From contig NZ_JANATA010000001.1 in the NCBI RefSeq assembly GCF_024199005.1, positions 186,001 through 250,000 on the forward strand: a DNA stretch of 64,000 nucleotides, in the 5' to 3' direction. The position numbers and the translations under genes were made by a program. Source of the stretch: Opacimonas viscosa. GTDB lineage: Bacteria > Pseudomonadota > Gammaproteobacteria > Enterobacterales > Alteromonadaceae. The notes beneath the pieces were generated by a model that saw only the letters and a list, made by a program, of their open reading frames with translations, was not told the origin of the DNA and ran no database searches. Position 1 is the first letter of the stretch. Every line of letters starts with the position of its first letter. Below are positions 16,122 through 26,200 of the stretch, one piece after another.

Positions 16122-17858
16122 TTACTGCATTTTACGGCGTCTATATGTAATGAGCCCGAACACTCCTAGTAAGGTAAACCAAGAAAGTGAGGCCCCCTGT
16201 CTTGGACGTACTTCCTCTTCATCACTAGAACAATCATCTACTTCACCGTTGACGACTGGATTGAGTCGTACAGTAACCACTTTATCGATCAAAACGGGAT
16301 CGCCATTATCATCAAATACCAATTCACCAGCAATATCTTGAGCCTGTCGATTAACAAGCGCATTGGCCAAAATGATATTATCGTCGTTTATGGCACTTGC
16401 CCCGACTATCGTGTAAGGACTATCACAAGCTACGAGATCATTGAGGTTGGTAAATGTTTCGGTATTTAAGTCATACACAAAACCATTACGGCGACGCGTG
16501 GTGTTGGTGACAAATTCCACTTCTGCTTCGCCAACAATCAGGCCGTTATTATTAATGGCTTTGGGCTCACTAGCAGACCCAGGGAAAAAATCATCAAAAA
16601 ACACTAAGTCTTCGGTCGCCATATTATAAAAATAACCTTTACGGCGATTGGTACCGTTGACATTTTTTAATGCATAACCGGTGATGATATTATCATTATT
16701 GATATCTGTTGCAGAGCTGCCCGAATAATCTTCTTTACTGATAAACTCGCGAGTCACACCATCTTGGTAGATAGCGGCAGTGATCACTGAACGTTCAGCA
16801 GAATTAATAGCCTGAGTTTCCCCTACTGCAATCCCGTTATCATTGATGGCAAAAGCGGTATTATAAAAAACAAAATCTTCTAAGTTTTCGCTATCAGCAA
16901 ATACTTCCGCAGGATCAAATGGCAGATCATATTCAGTCGTCGAAACTAATTGACCACTATTATCGAGCTCCCATACCGTAGCTCGGCGATCAGTCCGCGT
17001 CAAATAACCACTATCTTTACCAATATTACTCAAACACACACTTTCAGGCTGATCACCTCGGGTTTCATCATCCGAGCACAACGTCACTAGATTAGTGATG
17101 ATAGAATTTTCTCGAACGGTAGAAAAACCGACGACTTGCATATTCGCATTAATGTCATAAGCCTCACTAATTCCCCCACCTATCGTCATTGATGGAGCTA
17201 ACTCAGTGACTACTGAACCATTTTGCACAAAAGCACGTCGAGAAAAATCGCTTACAACATACGTTACGTCGACATCTAAGCTATTTGTAAAATCAACTTT
17301 GGAATACAAACCTTCACTAGTTCCAACCACAACGTTACTGTCGTTAATACCACGAGCAATAATATCATTGCCAAAAGTATATCCATTGGTACTGTCAGTA
17401 ATTTGGTCAAACCCCAGCATTCTTTCTATGTTTGTACCGTTTTGTGTAAAAGATTGATACAAAGACATTTGTTGAGAAAACAAAGAACCTTGACGTGATG
17501 CTATTCGAGCAATGGATGCTAAGTAGGTATAATCATCAGCATTCGGATTTCCGGCAGCCGCCGATTCCACATCCGTTAGATTGGCAATTAATTCTTCGTT
17601 GGTAAAATCGATGAGAGAAAAATCTAAAGGAGGGTTAAAGGTATCTTGGACGGTGACTAATGCTGTCCCTGAATTGTTTAATCCTTGTGCGAATATATTG
17701 ACGCCTAAGTCTGTTGTGGCGAGTTCTTGAATGTCGTATTGGGCAGAAAGCGCGTTAAAGGACACGGTTAAAGACAACATTGAACAAGCTAATGCAAGTT
17801 TACTAACTTTGGTACGTAATGATAATTTTCGCTTAGATGACACCGACAACACGTTCAT
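16122..17858 (-). CDS. DUF3466 family surface/secreted protein with C-terminal anchor
   Basis: A 578-residue exported protein. Residues about 15-39 are a signal peptide (ACSMLSLTVSFNALSA, cleavage after ALSA). The body carries repeated units built on INNDG/INDDN-type turns (for example AYDINANMQVVGFS, AFAINDNGIAVGE, KAINNNGLIVGEAE), suggesting a beta-propeller-like or repeat fold. The extreme C-terminus is a short spacer (GASLSW), a hydrophobic helix (FTLLGVFGLI) and YRRRK, resembling the GlyGly-CTERM sorting signals processed by rhombosortase. AGGAA precedes the ATG. In Vibrio and Shewanella a DUF3466 gene sits between uup and rmf, as here. Function is unknown. Confidence 0.85.
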   Translation of the reverse strand: MNVLSVSSKRKLSLRTKVSKLALACSMLSLTVSFNALSAQYDIQELATTDLGVNIFAQGLNNSGTALVTVQDTFNPPLDFSLIDFTNEELIANLTDVESAAAGNPNADDYTYLASIARIASRQGSLFSQQMSLYQSFTQNGTNIERMLGFDQITDSTNGYTFGNDIIARGINDSNVVVGTSEGLYSKVDFTNSLDVDVTYVVSDFSRRAFVQNGSVVTELAPSMTIGGGISEAYDINANMQVVGFSTVRENSIITNLVTLCSDDETRGDQPESVCLSNIGKDSGYLTRTDRRATVWELDNSGQLVSTTEYDLPFDPAEVFADSENLEDFVFYNTAFAINDNGIAVGETQAINSAERSVITAAIYQDGVTREFISKEDYSGSSATDINNDNIITGYALKNVNGTNRRKGYFYNMATEDLVFFDDFFPGSASEPKAINNNGLIVGEAEVEFVTNTTRRRNGFVYDLNTETFTNLNDLVACDSPYTIVGASAINDDNIILANALVNRQAQDIAGELVFDDNGDPVLIDKVVTVRLNPVVNGEVDDCSSDEEEVRPRQGASLSWFTLLGVFGLITYRRRKMQ

Positions 17859-17879
17859 ATAGTTCCTGTTAACACTTTA

Positions 17880-19802
17880 TTATAGGTTTTCTTGGAGTGC
17901 TTCTAATTCATCCCAACGCGCATAAGCTGTCTCTAGTGATGTTTCACACTGTGCCAATTCATCGATAATTGGTTGGGTGACAGTTATGTCTTGGGTAAAG
18001 AAATCTGCTTCACTCATTTGTTCTTGTAAATTATTTATACGTGTTTCTAGTTCATCAATCCGTTCTGGGAGTTGTTCTAGCTCACGTGATTCTTTATATG
18101 ATAACTTTTTCTGTGACTTAACAACAGATTTAGTTTCAGGCTTAGGACTCTCTTTGCCGTTTTTAGTTCCGGCCATATCCATTAATTCTTGGGCTTTCTT
18201 TGCTTGGTCAGCATACCAACTTGCCGAGTCACTATAACCACCAACAAATTCAGTGATTTTACCGTCACCTTCAAATACCAAACACGAGGAAACGACATTA
18301 TCGACAAATTCCCTGTCGTGACTCACTAAAATAACGGTACCTGTGTATTCCACCAATAAAGATTCTAATAACTCTAGGGTTTCCACATCAAGGTCATTGG
18401 TTGGCTCATCGAGAATCAATAAATTACTGGGACGTAACATCAATTTTGCTAACATCAAACGGTTTTTTTCACCACCAGATAATGAACTCACTGGGGCTTG
18501 GATCCGATCCGGTGCAAATAGATAATCCTGAAGGTAGCTTATCACATGGCGTGTTCTTCCATTGATGGTGACCTCTTGTTTACCCTCTGCAACACAATCA
18601 ACCACCTTTTGATTTAAATCTAGGGCATCGCGATGCTGATCAAAATATGCGACATCTAAATTAACACCTTGAATGACGGCGCCACTTTGCGGCGTTAACT
18701 GACCTAACAGTAATTTTATCAGAGTCGACTTACCACAACCATTTTTACCAATAAAAGCAATTTTATCACCACGTACAATATTGAGACTCAAATTATCAAC
18801 AATGCATTTATCGGCAATCGTGTATGATAAGTTTTCAGCTTCAAATACGCGTTTACCTGATGCATTCAACTGCTGGGTTTCAATGCGTGCATTACCTTGG
18901 ACTTGGCGTCTAGCTTTGTGAGTTTCACGTAATTTTTTTAGTGCCCTGACTCGGCCTTCATTACGGGTACGACGTGCTTTTATTCCCTGCCTTATCCATA
19001 CTTCTTCTTGGGCAAGTTTTTTATCAAATTCGGCGTTTTGCTTTTCCTCAACTTCCAGATCATGTGCTTTTTGTTCCAGATAAGTCGCATAATCTCCAGG
19101 ATATGAAGTTAAACCCCCTCTATCTAAATCAACAATACGCGTTGCCAATGAACGGATGAATGCACGGTCGTGTGAAACGAAAACAATTGCGCCTTTGAAC
19201 TGTTTTAGAGCCAACTCGAGCCATTTGATCATATCGATATCCAAATGGTTGGTAGGCTCATCGAGTAACAAAATATCCGGTTGCGCAACCAATGCCCTGG
19301 CTAATGCAGCTTTACGTCGCCAACCACCAGACAAGCTGGATAACATCGTATCTGGTTCGAGCTGTAGCATAGTCAAGGTGGATTGAATATTCTGTTCAAA
19401 TTGCCACGCATTTTGACTATCTAAACGCTCTTGTAATTGCATCATCCGTTGTAAGTTTTTCTCACTTGGATCATCAGCAACCACATGTGTAATCGCATTA
19501 AAATCTTGTAATAACTGCCCTACACCTTCTAGACCCTCCGCCACATAATCAAATAAAGAGGTTTCCACACTCTCCGGTGGATCTTGTGGTAAACGGGATA
19601 TCGTAAAGTTACTATCAAAAATTCGCTGTCCGTCATCCAAAATGATACGACCTTCAATCACTTGCATAAAAGTCGACTTGCCGGAACCATTGCGACCTAC
19701 AATACAGACTCTTTCTCCAGCGTGGAGCGTAAAATCAACACCATCTAACAAAGGTGGATGACCAAAAATAACTGAACCTTGCTTTATTTGTAACAAACTC
19801 AT
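17880..19802 (-). CDS. uup: ABC-F family ATPase Uup
   Basis: A 640-residue soluble protein with two ABC ATPase cassettes and no membrane segment. First cassette: Walker A GRNGSGKST, signature LSGGWRRKAALAR, Walker B LLLDEPTNHLD. Second: GKNGCGKST, LSGGEKNRLMLAK and LLILDEPTNDLD. The linker between them is long, basic and charged, and the C-terminal about 100 residues form the predicted coiled coil typical of Uup (ELEQLPERIDELETRINNLQ). ABC-F proteins act on ribosomes; Uup is linked to transposon precise excision and ribosome or Holliday-junction processing. It overlaps the glutaredoxin gene by 4 bp. Confidence 0.95.
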   Translation of the reverse strand: MSLLQIKQGSVIFGHPPLLDGVDFTLHAGERVCIVGRNGSGKSTFMQVIEGRIILDDGQRIFDSNFTISRLPQDPPESVETSLFDYVAEGLEGVGQLLQDFNAITHVVADDPSEKNLQRMMQLQERLDSQNAWQFEQNIQSTLTMLQLEPDTMLSSLSGGWRRKAALARALVAQPDILLLDEPTNHLDIDMIKWLELALKQFKGAIVFVSHDRAFIRSLATRIVDLDRGGLTSYPGDYATYLEQKAHDLEVEEKQNAEFDKKLAQEEVWIRQGIKARRTRNEGRVRALKKLRETHKARRQVQGNARIETQQLNASGKRVFEAENLSYTIADKCIVDNLSLNIVRGDKIAFIGKNGCGKSTLIKLLLGQLTPQSGAVIQGVNLDVAYFDQHRDALDLNQKVVDCVAEGKQEVTINGRTRHVISYLQDYLFAPDRIQAPVSSLSGGEKNRLMLAKLMLRPSNLLILDEPTNDLDVETLELLESLLVEYTGTVILVSHDREFVDNVVSSCLVFEGDGKITEFVGGYSDSASWYADQAKKAQELMDMAGTKNGKESPKPETKSVVKSQKKLSYKESRELEQLPERIDELETRINNLQEQMSEADFFTQDITVTQPIIDELAQCETSLETAYARWDELEALQENL

Positions 19803-20044
19803 GAATGTATAAACTCAGAAATAGAAGTAGCAGTGAATGGCCAATACAAAGCCATATTTGATTGTGTATTCAACAATACGGGAATCTGTGCGCCGTATAA
19901 ATGATATAAGTTATGGTCAGAGCGCACGTCAATAATCCCCATATCAAGTTCAGGAGCAGTCGCGTAGATTAAATCCTCCGCTTCTGTGCACAACGTGCAA
20001 TCCTGTCCTGATATTAAACAAAACTTAGGCAACACATTTAGCAT
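19799..20044 (-). CDS. Small glutaredoxin-like protein
   Basis: An 81-residue thioredoxin-fold protein with a redox motif Cys16-Thr-Leu-Cys19 (GQDCTLCTEAE) and the cis-Pro context (GAQIPVLL). Two starts are possible; the ATG at 20044 overlaps the rlmL stop by 7 bp and fits the family better than the one at 20062. It sits between rlmL and uup and overlaps both, so the three are translated as one unit. This rlmL-glutaredoxin-uup arrangement is common in marine gammaproteobacteria. The substrate is unknown. Confidence 0.85.
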   Translation of the reverse strand: MLNVLPKFCLISGQDCTLCTEAEDLIYATAPELDMGIIDVRSDHNLYHLYGAQIPVLLNTQSNMALYWPFTATSISEFIHS

Positions 20045-22182
20045 TTGGTAAGACGCCAGCACTGATGAATCTTTGGATTTCTTTGGAAATCTTCTGGTAA
20101 GGTTTGAGCTGAAATATTTTCTATCGCTAAACCCATTTCACTTAGCTCAGTATCAGCTAATTTGAAGCTACGCAGGTTATTTGAAAAATAAATTACTCCG
20201 TAGGGCTGTAAACTCTCCACCGCACAACGAATTATACTCACGTGATCCCGTTGCACATCCCAAGTACCTGACATCCGTTTGGAGTTAGAAAACGAAGGAG
20301 GATCGAGAAAGATTAAGTCAAACTTTTTATGGTTGCGCTTCATCCACTCAACACAATCCGCTTGAATAAAATCATAGGCACCGCGTAAACGGTTTAGACT
20401 AAAGTTATCCTTGGCCCAATCCAAATAAGTGTTGGACATATCCACGGTAGTGACTGAAGCAGCGCCACCTTTGGCAGCATGGACAGATACTGAGCCAGTA
20501 TAAGCAAACAGATTTAGCACATGTTTACCTTGGGCTTCTGCTTTGAACAATTGCCTTGTTTGACGGTGATCTAAAAATAATCCGGTATCTAAATAATCGG
20601 TAGGATTGACATAAAATTCAGCACCATGCTCAAACACTGTGATGCGATTTTGCTGGTCGTTCACCTTTTGATATTGCTTGGCCCCTTTTTGTTGCTCACG
20701 CACTTTAACCGCAATTTTTTTTGTATCGACACCCGTTATGATGGGTAATTGTAATAACACATCATGAATTCGGCGGCGAGCTTTTTCTGGCGGAATATCT
20801 TTGGGTGGTGCATATTCTTGAACCACTAACCAGTCATCTAAACGATCGATGGCACAATTATAATCAGGTAAATCTGCATCATAGATACGATATGCATTCG
20901 TCTGTGCACGTTTAATAAAAGGTTTCAGTTTTTTTAGATTTTTCTTTAAGCGATTGGCAAAATCTTGCTGTCCACTATGCTGGGCAATTTGTTCACAATT
21001 CGCAGAATCTAACGCGTAATTCACTAACTTACATTCCAGTTTACCATTATTCATGGCGTATTCTTTTTTGGAACGCAAGCGAATTTGACGAAGTAGTTCA
21101 CGATTAGAAGAGAGTAACGAAACGGACCACCCTGCAAAAGCGACTTTTAAATGGTCCCCTAAAGTATTGAACATTGGCAATAATGTTGCCAGTTCGCCGA
21201 GCCGTTCACCGTATGGAGGGTTACTCACTATAAACGCTGGCGTTGTCGCCATACCGGTTTCATCCAAGGGTAACTCGACAGGTAACGTCAGTTTGCTCGC
21301 GTCTTTTTGGGAAAATTGAATACTGGCAAAAACCCCAGCATTGTCAGCGTTAGCTTTCGCTATACGGACTAGGTTACGGTCAATATCATTGGCAAAGATA
21401 CGATGCTGATGACTTTTTTGAGCTGCAAGTGCCGCTGTTTTTAAGTCATGCCATAGCGATTTATGGTGTCCTAGCCAAGCATCAAATCCCCATTTTTCAC
21501 GTGCTAGACCAGGTGCAATATTTGCGGCCATTGATGCTGCCTCAATGGCGATGGTACCTGAACCACACATTGGGTCGAGTAATGCCACAGAGTCAAATTC
21601 TGTAATCGCCTTGGTAAAGCCACTACGATATAGCATCGCTGCAGCAACATGTTCTTTCAGTGGTGCTTCACCGGTATCTTCTCGATAGTGTCTTTGGTGT
21701 AACGATTTGCCAGATAGATCAATGGCTATTAAAACCTCATCGCGGTGTAACCTAGCATGGATCGTAATAGCAGGAGATAATTTTGATACAGATGGTCTGG
21801 ATGTGCCGTCTTCTACAAAACGGTCAACAATACCATCTTTAATTCGCAAAGCTCCAAATTGGGTATTGTTTATTGCTTTAGTCGTACCATTAAATTGCAC
21901 CATAAAATCAGATGCAAAATGAAATTGAGCAGGCCAATCGATGGCATTTGCAGCATTATATAATTCTTGTTCATTGGCTGCCGGTGCATGCGTAAGTAAC
22001 CACAGAACACGGTTAGCCAAACGTGACCACAAGCAAATCTGGTAGGCATCGGCTATCTCGCCACTCACATATACCCCACCTGGAGTTTGTTTCAAACTCG
22101 CATTTGGACATATTGCTTGGATTTCAGTGAATAAAAGCTGATCTAAGCCCTTCGCGGTAGTGACTAATATATTATGTTCCAA
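20038..22182 (-). CDS. rlmL: Bifunctional 23S rRNA methyltransferase RlmKL
   Basis: A 714-residue enzyme with an N-terminal THUMP domain (about 1-160), a RlmL methyltransferase domain with DPMCGSGTIAIEAA and SNPPYGERL (m2G2445), and a C-terminal RlmK domain with NLFAYTGSVSVHAA and FLDPPSFSNS (m7G2069). Full length for the fused RlmKL of gammaproteobacteria. The ATG at 22182 directly abuts the pyrD stop, so it is in the pyrD-rlmL-grx-uup operon. Confidence 0.96.
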   Translation of the reverse strand: MEHNILVTTAKGLDQLLFTEIQAICPNASLKQTPGGVYVSGEIADAYQICLWSRLANRVLWLLTHAPAANEQELYNAANAIDWPAQFHFASDFMVQFNGTTKAINNTQFGALRIKDGIVDRFVEDGTSRPSVSKLSPAITIHARLHRDEVLIAIDLSGKSLHQRHYREDTGEAPLKEHVAAAMLYRSGFTKAITEFDSVALLDPMCGSGTIAIEAASMAANIAPGLAREKWGFDAWLGHHKSLWHDLKTAALAAQKSHQHRIFANDIDRNLVRIAKANADNAGVFASIQFSQKDASKLTLPVELPLDETGMATTPAFIVSNPPYGERLGELATLLPMFNTLGDHLKVAFAGWSVSLLSSNRELLRQIRLRSKKEYAMNNGKLECKLVNYALDSANCEQIAQHSGQQDFANRLKKNLKKLKPFIKRAQTNAYRIYDADLPDYNCAIDRLDDWLVVQEYAPPKDIPPEKARRRIHDVLLQLPIITGVDTKKIAVKVREQQKGAKQYQKVNDQQNRITVFEHGAEFYVNPTDYLDTGLFLDHRQTRQLFKAEAQGKHVLNLFAYTGSVSVHAAKGGAASVTTVDMSNTYLDWAKDNFSLNRLRGAYDFIQADCVEWMKRNHKKFDLIFLDPPSFSNSKRMSGTWDVQRDHVSIIRCAVESLQPYGVIYFSNNLRSFKLADTELSEMGLAIENISAQTLPEDFQRNPKIHQCWRLTKC

Positions 22183-23193
22183 TTACTTAATTCCTTCAAC
22201 GAGCGCTTTGACCAACGGTGGCCCTTGGTAAATAAATGCTGAGTAAATTTGGACTAAACTCGCTCCCGCATCTAATCGAGCTTGTGCAGAGGCAGCATCT
22301 TTAATCCCTCCCACACTAATAATAGGTAACTGCCCAGCTAATGTTTTCGCTAATTGTCGAGTGACCTCTAAACTTCTCTCCGTCAGAACTGCACCGCTTA
22401 ATCCACCTGCTTCTTCAGCATGTGGTAGACCATTCACAGTGTCTCTGGATAACGTAGTATTAGTCGCAATCACACCATCCATGCCACTTTTTAAAAGAGA
22501 ACTGGCGATTGATTCAATTTCTTCATCACTCATATCAGGCGCAATTTTCACTGCTATTGGGACATACTTGCGATGTTCTTGATGGAGTTTGGTTTGTTCA
22601 TTTTTTAGACCGACCAACAAGTTATCTAAGGCCTCTCCGTACTGAAGATTACGTAATCCAGGCGTATTTGGTGAAGAAATATTTACCGTAATATAATCGG
22701 CATAACGGTACACTTTGCGCAGACAAATCAAATAGTCATCGAGTGCTTGTTCTTCTGGCGTATCTTTATTTTTACCAATATTTATGCCTAAAACACCCTC
22801 GTTATTCGCTTCTTTGACACGTTCTAATAGAAAATCAACGCCATGGTTGTTGAAACCCATACGATTAATGATAGCGTCTTTTTCAGTAATTCTAAATAAA
22901 CGAGGTTTGGGGTTGCCAGGTTGACCCACTGGGGTAACGGTACCAATCTCTACGAAACCAAATCCCATTTTATGAAAGGCATCAATACACTGCCCATTCT
23001 TATCAAGTCCAGCGGCTAAACCAATCGGATTAGGAAAATCAATTCCCCAAACGGTCACTGGTTTAGCTGGCAACTGCTGTGCATAAACATTGGCTATAAA
23101 GGTACGTTGAGTTCGAGCAAGAAACCCGATAGTTAGGTCGTGTGCGACTTCTGGTTCACAACTCATTAGGGCTTTATGTGCCAAAGAAAACAT
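22183..23193 (-). CDS. pyrD: Dihydroorotate dehydrogenase, quinone type (class 2)
   Basis: A 336-residue FMN enzyme that oxidises dihydroorotate to orotate with quinone as electron acceptor, at the inner membrane. The N-terminal amphipathic helix typical of class 2 is present. [13 protein letters not shown], the [11 protein letters not shown] segment with the catalytic Ser, and the ISVGGI FMN-phosphate site are clear. GGAG lies before the ATG. In many gammaproteobacteria zapC follows pyrD; here rlmL follows directly. Confidence 0.96.
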   Translation of the reverse strand: MFSLAHKALMSCEPEVAHDLTIGFLARTQRTFIANVYAQQLPAKPVTVWGIDFPNPIGLAAGLDKNGQCIDAFHKMGFGFVEIGTVTPVGQPGNPKPRLFRITEKDAIINRMGFNNHGVDFLLERVKEANNEGVLGINIGKNKDTPEEQALDDYLICLRKVYRYADYITVNISSPNTPGLRNLQYGEALDNLLVGLKNEQTKLHQEHRKYVPIAVKIAPDMSDEEIESIASSLLKSGMDGVIATNTTLSRDTVNGLPHAEEAGGLSGAVLTERSLEVTRQLAKTLAGQLPIISVGGIKDAASAQARLDAGASLVQIYSAFIYQGPPLVKALVEGIK

Positions 23194-23223
23194 GGACTCT
23201 CCAAAGTATTAAAGTGTAGCAAT

Positions 23224-23256
23224 AAAAAAACCGCTACATTATACAATATAGCGGCT
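23224..23256 (-). terminator. Terminator of the glutamate dehydrogenase gene
   Basis: CCGCTA (23231-23236) pairs with TAGCGG (23249-23254). On the minus strand the hairpin is followed by seven T residues (plus-strand A-run 23224-23230). It lies between the gdh stop codon at 23288 and pyrD. Confidence 0.85.
23238..23243 (-). promoter_or_regulatory. Possible pyrD -10 element inside the terminator loop
   Basis: Minus-strand TATAAT, a perfect -10 hexamer, lies in the loop of the gdh terminator, 45 bp upstream of the pyrD start. No good -35 is found at 16-18 bp, so this is tentative. Confidence 0.3.
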
Positions 23257-23287
23257 TTTATTGTTGAGTTTTTTAACCCTTGAGTAG

Positions 23288-26200
23288 CTAGCTATTTACT
23301 TTGTTACTTAACAATAATAACTCTCTCAATGCGACTGAGAATTTTGCGAACTCGTGGGTTGTACTCGTTTTAAATTCACTCATCATACTGCACCAGCGTT
23401 CAATCAAGAGTGTGTTTTGCTCCATCCATGCGCCAAGTGCAGGGTCGACATCAGTACTTTCAGTTACATCAGTGTGTCCAGATAAAAATGCACAGGTAAT
23501 TGCCCGTTGTTGATGATCTAACTCTTCACGACAAGACGCCCGAGCCAGTGCCTGCCAATGATTATTGACCGCAATATTGTTGATCTGATCCAAGAACCAG
23601 TGAAGCTGTAACTGGTAGCCCATTTGATAATACGCACGCGCAACTACGCTTTTAGGTGCTTGGGTATCTTCTACGATATGAGCCAAATCAAAGGCACTAA
23701 ATGTATTACTTAGCACTGCAATTTTATGCGCCAGCGGTTCTGGGACTCCTGCATTAACATAACTTGTAGTCAGATTAGTTAACACGGATACCTCTTCAGG
23801 AACAAGATACGCCTCTATGTTCGTCGTTAGTTCTTCAAACATTGGACGATAGAAAGCAATCGCAGATTCTATGGAAGTAAACTTAGTCGTTTCTCTGATA
23901 AACCAGCGTGCAGCTCTACGTAACGAACGACGGATATTGTTTAACAACGTTAGTTGTAGTTGGGCATCGATGTGGTTATCTAAATCCTGAACGCCTGACC
24001 ATAACTCATCTAATCCATAGACACCGGAGACAATACTATACGCTTGGGCGATATCCGAAACTTTTGCTCCCGTTTCTTCCTGCATACGATAGGTATAGTT
24101 AAAGCCCATGGTATTGATCATCTGATTGGTCAGTTTCGTGGTAATAATTTCGGCACGTAACGGATGATTCTCCATATTAGCTACGTATTTTTTGCGTAAC
24201 TCAGCTGGGAATGCATTCACAAGTAGTGCTTGGTAATAACTATTATCAGTGATGTCCGGAGTATTCAATTCTTCTTTCAGTACCATTTTACTGTACGAAA
24301 TTAGCACCGATAACTCAGGACGTGTTAGCCCAGTATTCTCGGCTAGACGATCAGATATCTCTTCATCACTGGGTAAAAACTCTAACTCACGATTCAGGTC
24401 ACCAGATCTTTCAAGCCCATGAATGAAACGCAATTGCTCACGCAAATGACCTGCACCACCCAACGCATTAATCGAAATCGATTCTGTTTGGCGATAACAA
24501 TCATCCAGTACTAACTCAGATACATCGTCAGTCATGGAATACAGTAAGGCATTGCGCTGTTTTACAGTCAGGTCACCATTTTTAACTAGATCATTCAGTA
24601 AAATTTTGATGTTGACTTCATTGTCAGAACAATCAACTCCGCCTGCATTATCAATGAAATCAGTGTTTATACGCCCACCTTGTTTCGCATATTCAATACG
24701 ACCGAGTTGCGTGGCACCTAAATTTCCACCCTCGCCTACAATTTTTGCTTTGACTTGAGCGCCATTAACGCGAACGTCATCATTTGCTCTATCACCAACT
24801 TCAGCATGTGTTTCAGAAGCGGCTTTGATATAAGTACCGATGCCTCCGTTCCAAATCAAATCCACTGACATTTGCAAAATATTGTGGATGAGTTCATTCG
24901 GTGTCATCGAGCTTTTACTTGTGTTGAGTAAGGTTTTCATTTCCTTGGACAATTTAATGGATTTTGCTGAACGTTCAAACACACCACCACCTGAACTAAT
25001 GAGAGACGGATCATAATCAGCCCAGTTTAGACTTGGATCTGCAAATAAGCGTTGGCGTTCTACAAAGGACGCTGCAGCATCTGGATTTGGGTCAAAGAAA
25101 ATATGCATATGGTTAAATGCCGCAACGATTTTCGTATGTTCTGAGAGTAACATACCATTACCAAATACATCACCGGCCATATCACCAATACCAACCGCCG
25201 TAAATTCTGTAGTCTGACAATCTACCCCCATTTCACGGAAATGTCGTTTTACTGATTCCCATGCCCCTTTTGCAGTAATCCCCATCCCCTTGTGGTCATA
25301 ACCTACGCTACCACCTGAAGCAAACGCATCACCTAACCAAAAATCAAACTCTTGAGCGATTTCATTTGCAATATCGGAAAACGTCGCCGTCCCCTTGTCG
25401 GCAGCGACCACTAAATAGGCATCATCGTCATCATGGCGAACGACATCTCTTGCCGGAACAATTTCCCCATCAATGATATTGTCAGTTACATCGAGTAAAC
25501 TGCGAATGAAGATCCGATAACAATCTTGACCCTCGGCAATAAATGCTGCTCGAGAATTATCAACGGGCGCTTGTTTACAAATAAAACCACCTTTTGCACC
25601 CACTGGCACAATAACGGTATTTTTAACTTGCTGGGCTTTGACTAAGCCCAGTACTTCTGTTCTAAAATCTTCTTTTCGATCTGACCAACGCAATCCCCCT
25701 CTAGCCACTTTACCACCGCGAAGATGAACACCTTCAACACGTGGTGAGTAAACAAAAATCTCAAATTTAGGTAAAGGAAGTGGCATATCAGGAATACACT
25801 CAGGCATCATTTTAAATGATACATAAGCTTTCTGCTCACCAGTTAAGGTGTTTTGATAAAAGTTAGTTCGCATTGTTGCTTTTATCATATCTAGATATCG
25901 ACGAATAATGCGATCGTCATCTAAATTAGAGACTTTATCTAAAGCGGCTAAAATTTCGTTTTCTATCTTATCCTGCTTCGCTTGGCTAAATGATTGTGCT
26001 GGATTAAACCGAATGTCAAAAAGCTGAATAATTTGACCGCTGATCTCTGGATAAGCAGACATCGTATTTGCTATATAATCTAGACCAAAAGAACTGCCGG
26101 TTTGCCGCATGTATTTTGCGTATGCGCGCAAAATTGTGACATTTCGCCCCGTCACGTTTGCAGATAGGATTAAACGATTAAACGCATCATCTTCTAAATG

